Shown: piece after piece, positions 59,732 to 64,000 of the stretch
Numbering within the stretch: the first letter of the stretch is position 1
Layout: each line of letters starts with the position of its first letter
Source: Rutstroemia sp. NJR-2017a BVV2
Lineage: Eukaryota > Ascomycota > Leotiomycetes > Helotiales > Rutstroemiaceae
Reading direction: 5' to 3'
DNA length: 64,000 nucleotides
Assembly: GCA_002946415.1 (NCBI GenBank)
Contig: NJPS01000048.1
Location: forward strand, 1,426,001 to 1,490,000
Position numbers and translations under genes: made by a program
Notes under the pieces: model-generated
Databases searched by the model: none
What the model saw: the letters and a program-made list of their open reading frames with translations, nothing else
What the model was told of the DNA's origin: nothing

Positions 59732-60821
59732 TATGAAAAGGCCTGGAAAGGGAGTGAATGGAAATCACGTGTACCAGACTGTATACATACACACGACTCG
59801 AGTCTGCTTTGCGTAGCGTAGCGTAGCTCAAGACGAAGATGAACGTATCATAGAACCCACCCGTAACGTAACGTTAGTAGTTCTAGAAATGTTTGCACGA
59901 ATGAATGAATCTAGAATGTCTTCTGTGCACCTGACTGGCTCGACCTACCTGCTCGTTCGTATCCCATCCATACGAACGAATAACCGCGGGACTTCCAGAC
60001 CACTCACGATGGCCAAACCGCCGAGAAAATTCTCTTCCCACAGTAGTGAATACGTTAGACAGAGAGAGGAAAATAGATGTAGATCTAGCGATGGTTTGTT
60101 CTTTCGGTTTCGAGATCTACTGTAGTGTTGATGTGATGATGATCAGTGACTCCATTATTCCATCCCATCCCACCAGTCAGTAGTTTGAGTGGGGTGGTCA
60201 AGGCGGGCGCAGGCGGGAATTTTGACTGTGACTGTGTGTATTGACTCGACTTCTCCGATATCCGTCCGGTTGGTGTTGAAGTATAGTACTTACAGACTAG
60301 CAGTATGAACGACGACGTGGCGCAGGGCCGGGCAGGGCAGAAACAGAAGAGAAACAAGTTTGCCGAGCCAAGCCGAAGTTGAGATCTGTCTCTCGTTTGC
60401 TTTTCCCCCACTACGATGCTTCTGCTTTCTTTCTATGTGAATCTCGTGTGCAGTGCAGTTCTACCTAAATTCTAGAGAGAGGGGCGTGGGTGAAACTAGT
60501 CGGGGACAGCGAGCGAGCGAGCGAGCCAGCAAGCGAACTGCACTGCATACATGATCCAATCCCAAGGTTCAAAGTATGGGCATGGGATGAGGCAGGACTC
60601 GAGAAGGGGGGAGTTAAGGGGACCCGTCGAGGCACAGCACAGCACAGCACTGCAAAAAAGGGTTGCGTGCAGATGTAAGGATAGTGCCGGGCCGGATGGG
60701 ATGGGTTTGTATGGGTGGTTGATACTGATGCTGATACTGATAATGCAGTCATGGTGATGACCAGACGAGGGGAGATGCAAGTACAGGACAGAGCAAGCAG
60801 CGCTTGGGTCGGATAATTACT

Positions 60822-60852
60822 CACCTACCTACCTCTACCTACCTACCTACCT
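60822..60852. repeat. (CTAC)n tetranucleotide repeat
   Basis: CACCTACCTACCTCTACCTA and continuing CCTA units over about 31 bp, with one CT interruption. Confidence 0.9.
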
Positions 60853-62839
60853 GCGATGTACACTTGTCTGTCTGTCTGTATGTAACTCTACCCATCCATA
60901 TGTAAGTAAGTACAATAACCACAACCCTCTACTCCCCTCCCCTCCCCTCTGTGCTGTAAACGTGGGGCAAACCACCGCAAATCACTAGCTAGCTAGGGGA
61001 CCCAAAGCTTCGACCTCGACATCTGATACCATAGCATACCTATACCCAAACTACCCATACCATACGAGCACTCACGATACAGTGGATCCCGTCCTGCTTC
61101 ACTTCACCTCATTAGGCTGCTGCAGCGCAGCGCAGCGCAGTACAGTGCAGGCCAACTACTGTATAATAGAGGGGCAATATTGAAATTGGGCTTCAATATT
61201 TTTTTCGCTCTGGCGAAAAAGTGGTTCAGTCAATGGAGGGGCAAAGCAGCAAGAGGGGCAATTGGCGGGCGCAGCAATGACGATGATTCTGAGGAAGGAA
61301 ATGCTCCCTCCAAGTGATTTTGGGGGACTGATATGAGATGGGCATGCCTACTGTATCATGGAATCAAGCTGTCGATCGAACCGCAGGCTGATTTTCGATT
61401 TCACATCTGTATGTGTGTGTGTATATGGCCTTTCCTTACTGTATGGAAAACGTAATATCAGATTAGATCAAATGTGTGTGTGGGGAACTACTCGTAGATA
61501 TCTACAGATGAAGCAATAAAGCAGATGAGATTGGCTTTTTGTCCAGATCATGTACCTACTATGCAGTATGCGATATACACTTGCCCATCCCGTAAAGCTT
61601 CCTTCCAGAAGCCGAGAAGAGATTTTTCGTTGGTTGATAGATAGGATATACACTTCGCGGAAGAGAGCAGTGACTTCCTTGTAGACATATATTATTTTTG
61701 CTTACCAGGCACAGGACTCACCATTCTACAGTACATCCCTAGTTTTAGCCCACACAAACACAGCACAGCAGATTCAAGTCACAGACCTTTTAGCTTTCCC
61801 ATCCATCCAAGCAGGGTCCTATTCCAGCCGATCATATTATATCATACCACAATTATACCATCCACAGTTGCATTCAATCCACGCTTTGTCGGTCTTGGCC
61901 TGTGTTCCGCCGATGCCGTGTGCTTTTCCTTGCGGTGCCATGATGTTCCCGCGGCGTGGGTGTTTGTGGAGACATCATTGCACATGTACAGTAGAATGGA
62001 TGGTACTTCCTGAAATGGATTAATGGGAAAGTCCCTGCGATGGCATGTTGTAGACGAGCCAACCAGGACGAGGGTTTGTTTGCGAGAGACAGATTCGATG
62101 CTGAATTGAATTATGACTTTTTGATGTCCTCTTAAATTAGTAAGTATTAGGTCTAGTTAGACTGATAGACTGCTATACGAATTGGATCTTTTTAGATACT
62201 TCAATATTCATATTTCATTCGATATTCAGTAGGTGGAATCGGCTCGAATCGAAGAGCTACTATGGCGATGACGACGAGGATACTGTAGATTTTCCACCAC
62301 CGCGTCAATGATGTAGAAAATCATAAGACTGAGAATTGGTGGTGGCGACCTTCCAAGTCCAGAGTCTCCCCGAAGTTCGCGGCAGATTAACTATTACGAG
62401 GTATTGTTTCTGTCACGCCCGCATAGCATAGCATAGCATACAAGTAAGTCCGTCCGCGACTTTCCGCGTCGCGCCGGAGAAAAATGGGTGGCTTTTTGTT
62501 TTGCTCGAGTCCCGGGATGGAGACGGATGGGAATTGTTTGGAAAGGTGAGAAATTACAACAGCAGCCACTCAGTCGTCTCACGTTCAAGGATATCAGCGG
62601 TTGAGCTGCGGATGATACGAGTCGGGGTCGTAGCCTCGCGTACTTGCTCTTGGCTTGGGTCGTGGTGACTGTGACCTCTAACCTCGATTTGATACATGTA
62701 TACGGTGTGAGCGCCGAGCGGCGGCGCTCTGCGAAACGTGCAACACGCAGGATGGAGAAAAGCCCGCCATCTCCAAGTACTGTATCATCTGCCCAGCATA
62801 CTGTACCATGTCATGACCGTGATGGAACAAAATACTTCC

Positions 62840-62863
62840 GGCGTCGGCATCGGCGTCGGCATC
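62840..62863. repeat. 12-bp direct repeat (GGCGTCGGCATC), two exact copies
   Basis: Two exact head-to-tail copies, flanked by further GGCATC/CAGC similarity. Confidence 0.9.
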
Positions 62864-64000
62864 AGCAGGGGGCGCATACTGTAACTTGCAGCCATATTCG
62901 AGATTGTAAGTAAGGATCCGCATTGGTGACCGCAGCCAGAATTATGGGTCGTCGTCTCATTCATAACTTTGCATGTTTTGTTTATTCCTGCAGCGCAGAC
63001 TGTTATCCGCCGTACAGCAAAAAAAACCCACGGACGTGAAAAGAAAAAGGAAGGAAAAATTTCGTACCCAAAGCATGACCTGTTGCAGAAGCTCAATGCA
63101 GCAAGATAAATGGATAATGCTAACCCGAACGCCAATCCCACCGGTGCGCTAGCTCCTATTTGAGCGCGTCGATGGATTCTCTGGGCGTAGAGTAAGTTAT
63201 GGTATGGTTGTTTTGGTGAAACCGCTGCGGGCAAGGAAGGAATACTGTAGTCTGTCGGGAATGGAAATATGTAGTATAGTATCAGCGATAGAGTTTTTTC
63301 CTTCAGGTAGGGTTTGAGCGTCTAACGATCGATGGAGGGATTGGCCTGTAGGGGGTCCTTTCGGGAAGGTGTCCCGATGTCAAGAGAGTTTTCAAGATTT
63401 GGGAGAGGTTAAGGTTCGCTTCTGGGTGGCATGGTGATGCGATGGCTTCTGGGAAGAGGATATTTTAAGGATCAGCATGTCCTGGATTGGAACCATTGGT
63501 GTTTATCAATACCGCTTGCTGCTGGCTGTTGAGCGCTTTTCTCGTTGCATGCCCCTAAAGATGGAGATGAAGGGGCGCACCGTGCAAGCAAGCAATATTA
63601 GCCTAGGTACGAAAGGACTAAACGTTCCTGTTCCTAGAAAAGTTGTACAAGGATGGCCTTTTGGTGTTAGTGAAGGAAATGAGAATGGAATGGATCGGGA
63701 TTATGAAATGGATCGTTCTCTTGGTTCTAGAAAGTCCAGATTGGAAATCAATCGATGCTGCCCGGCCCTGCCCTGCCCTGCCTGCACAACTCACACGAAA
63801 ATTTCGTACGGGTATACGTAGTCTGCTTGACAGGAGACAAACGAGGCTTGTTGTTCTAATGAATTGCGGCCAGCTGTCAGTCAGTCGTTCAGTCATTCAT
63901 TTAGGTATACTTTGTACATAGATGAGAGGGGAAGGATGAATCATTTCTTCCTGCCACCTACTTATCTACCAGGTAGTGCAGTCAATCAGTCAGTCATATC

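Larger units (their letters stand above)
55263..64000. other. 8.7 kb without a recognisable gene, rich in microsatellites
   Basis: No open frame has family support, ATG plus splice signals, or convincing composition. The longest, about 155 codons at 58.59-59.05 kb (+), begins at TTG and reads as Ser/Thr/His-rich noise. Low-complexity motifs cluster towards the right: TTG runs at 58.09 kb, CTGA runs at 59.47 kb, AATC runs at 59.70 kb, GTAGC at 59.81 kb, GAGC at 60.51 kb, CACAG at 60.63 kb, CTAC at 60.82 kb, GCGCA at 61.12 kb, GCATA at 62.42 kb and CCCTG at 63.77 kb. It may be the extended promoter and leader of a gene beyond the right edge, may hold non-coding RNAs, or may be gene desert. Confidence 0.5.

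Noticed and set aside
55263..64000. CRISPR-like or telomeric repeats in the repeat-rich tail
   Set aside because: Repeats are short simple microsatellites without regular spacers, there is no TTAGGG array, and the genome is eukaryotic.

Overview
The window is nuclear DNA of a filamentous ascomycete (Pezizomycotina). Genes are split by short introns of about 45-80 nt with GT..CTAAC/CTGAC..AG signals. Intergenic spaces are 0.5-3 kb, and every recognised protein is of fungal type. The best guess is Leotiomycetes/Helotiales (Botrytis/Sclerotinia-like); that placement comes from protein and intron style only, with no database search. I joined exons by hand wherever splice signals, phase and family alignment agreed.

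Layout. 1-3.3 kb: no convincing gene, only short tandem repeats and a perfect hairpin. 3.3-5.2 kb: a 634-aa protein of unknown function (-). 5.3-10.3 kb: gene-poor, with remnants of an LTR retrotransposon near 9.1-9.95 kb. 10.3-15.9 kb (all -): phosphoglucomutase, oligoribonuclease with a GC-AG intron, and a 569-aa unknown protein. 15.9-20.7 kb: no supported gene. 20.7-21.7 kb: a Cys-rich single-pass surface protein (+). 22.9 kb: tRNA-Arg(CCG). 23.3-26.3 kb (-): peroxisomal MaoC-type hydratase ending in SKL, then TFIIB. 27.4-31.9 kb (+): proteasomal ATPase Rpt5 and a Gfo/Idh/MocA oxidoreductase. 32.5-36.7 kb (-): a 1338-aa VPS9-ankyrin-PX-BAR protein matching yeast Vrl1. 37.5-38.6 kb (+): a polysaccharide deacetylase without a signal peptide. 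39.2-40.9 kb (-): a cytochrome P450. 41.7-42.3 kb (+): ATP synthase subunit h. 43.0-44.4 kb (-): a Kre9/Knh-type Ser-rich membrane protein. 47.1-50.3 kb (-): the C2-AGC kinase Sch9. 53.6-55.3 kb (+): Rsc7/Npl6 of the RSC remodeller. 55.3-64 kb: 8.7 kb with no recognisable gene but many microsatellites.

The genes are mostly housekeeping (general transcription, proteasome, sugar phosphate metabolism, mitochondrial ATP synthase, nano-RNA degradation), with signalling (Sch9), endosomal traffic (Vrl1), chromatin (Rsc7) and cell-surface genes interspersed. They do not form a biosynthetic cluster. The P450 and the deacetylase are convergent neighbours, but nothing else suggests a shared pathway.

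I found no clearly new biological system. The points most worth a second look are the Vrl1-type protein, the upstream ORF overlapping the ATP14 start, the GC-AG intron inside the catalytic motif of the oligoribonuclease, the unusual 5' end of SCH9, the degraded retroelement, and the 8.7 kb gene-free tail.
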